Notes under the pieces: model-generated
What the model was told of the DNA's origin: nothing
Database searches by the model: none
Seen by the model: the letters and a program-made list of their open reading frames with translations, nothing else
Translations under genes and position numbers: made by a program
From: Jiella endophytica
GTDB taxonomy: Bacteria; Pseudomonadota; Alphaproteobacteria; Rhizobiales; Rhizobiaceae
Direction of reading: 5' to 3'
Assembly: GCF_004519335.1 (NCBI RefSeq)
Contig: NZ_SOZD01000001.1
Location: forward strand, 806,001-870,000
Length of the DNA stretch: 64,000 bases
Shown here: positions 63,326-64,000 of the stretch, in pieces
How the letters are laid out: each line of letters opens with the position of its first letter
Position numbering within the stretch: the stretch's first letter is position 1

Positions 63326-64000
63326 ATGACCAAGCCGATCCGCAAATCCCGTCTCAAGGCGCTCGCCGCCTCCGCCGGCCTCGCCGCGATGCTCGCCAGC
63401 GGCGCCGCCAGCGCCCAGAGCGCCGACAAGCCGGGCGAAGGCGTCACCGTCGTGCCGCTGAAATCCTCGCTCGCCGGCGAGACCTTCCAGACCGAACTGG
63501 TGATGAAGGCGCTCGAGGCGCTCGGCTACGACGTTCAGGACATCAAGGAGCTGGAATATGCGACGGGCTACGTCGCGCTCGCCAATGGCGACGGCACATT
63601 CATGGCCGACAGCTGGGATCCGCTTCACGAGGACTTCTTCCAGGAAGCCGGCGGCAAGGACAAGATCTTCCGCAAGGGCGTCTTTTCCGACAACGCGCTG
63701 CAGGGCTATCTCATCGACAAGAAGACGGCCGAGGCGAACGGCATCACCAATCTCGGCCAGCTGAAGGATCCGAAGATCGCCAAGCTGTTCGACACCAATG
63801 GCGACGGCAAGGCCGATCTCGCCGGCTGCACCCCCGGCTGGGGCTGCGAGAAGGTGATCGAGCACCAGCTCGACGCCTTCGACCTGCGCGACACGGTGAC
63901 CCACAATCAGGGTTCCTATTCGGCGATCATCGCCGACACCATCGCGCGCTACAAGGAAGGCAAGCCGATCCTCTACTACACCTGGACCCCCTACTGGGTT
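63326..64000 (+). CDS. proX: ProX-type substrate-binding protein, 3' end beyond window
   Basis: Periplasmic binding protein for glycine betaine/proline betaine. 225 codons are visible and the gene runs off the right edge. A signal peptide ([24 protein letters not shown]) precedes the fold. The regions [33 protein letters not shown]-like [15 protein letters not shown] and [11 protein letters not shown] are those of E. coli-type ProX, which uses Trp residues to grip the substrate. AAGGAG precedes the ATG at 63326. It ends the proV-proW-proX operon. Confidence 0.95.
   Translation, partial: MTKPIRKSRLKALAASAGLAAMLASGAASAQSADKPGEGVTVVPLKSSLAGETFQTELVMKALEALGYDVQDIKELEYATGYVALANGDGTFMADSWDPLHEDFFQEAGGKDKIFRKGVFSDNALQGYLIDKKTAEANGITNLGQLKDPKIAKLFDTNGDGKADLAGCTPGWGCEKVIEHQLDAFDLRDTVTHNQGSYSAIIADTIARYKEGKPILYYTWTPYWV

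Overview
The window looks like chromosomal DNA of an alphaproteobacterium of the order Hyphomicrobiales (Rhizobiales). It is GC-rich and dense with housekeeping genes. The supporting signs are an NDUFA12 subunit gene next to accB-accC-aat, a three-subunit proton-translocating transhydrogenase (pntAA-pntAB-pntB) beside an aa3-oxidase subunit IV gene, a suf cluster preceded by an Irr-type iron control element, a DUF1127 gene, and a bL36 protein without zinc cysteines. A family such as Aurantimonadaceae would fit, but I cannot settle it from sequence alone. No rRNA, tRNA, CRISPR array, prophage or insertion sequence was found.

Layout. 1-9.9 kb: hexuronate gene uxaC (cut by the left edge) divergent from its probable GntR regulator, an AbrB-type membrane protein, an EmrAB-type efflux pair, an aminotransferase, an exported M48 protease with C-terminal repeats, and a DsbA-like thiol oxidoreductase. 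10-13.7 kb: accB, accC and aat, converging on a DUF2155 gene and the NDUFA12 gene. 13.8-21.4 kb: PsiE-like, GNAT, two exported proteins of unknown function, gatB, a Uma2-type nuclease, and a MocR regulator divergent from a DUF1127 gene. 21.5-30.8 kb: a long minus-strand Fe-S assembly cluster in the order class I cysteine desulfurase, sufB, (GIY-YIG gene inside palindromic repeats), a 67-residue unknown, sufC, sufD, VOC protein, sufS, sufT, sufA, tfoX, terminator.

31-45 kb: alpha/beta hydrolase, tyrS, a giant AsmA-like envelope protein, bcp, DUF455, M23 peptidase, prfB with its programmed frameshift, then PBP1A and amidase for the cell wall. 45-49.5 kb: rne with an unusually long upstream region and a strong terminator. 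49.5-55.2 kb: pnt operon, COX subunit IV, pdxH, a lipoprotein, a J-domain protein. 55.3-64 kb: fabI, a histidine phosphatase, two divergent DUF465 genes with purE-purK, rpmJ, a TPR protein, and the proVWX glycine betaine/proline-type ABC transporter (proX cut by the right edge).

The most interesting non-routine region is the suf cluster. An inverted repeat matching the iron control element lies about 95 bp upstream of its first gene, and six palindromic repeats plus a lower-GC GIY-YIG endonuclease gene separate sufB from sufCD. Several start sites were moved from the longest open frame on the basis of ribosome binding sites and signal peptides; this is stated per gene.
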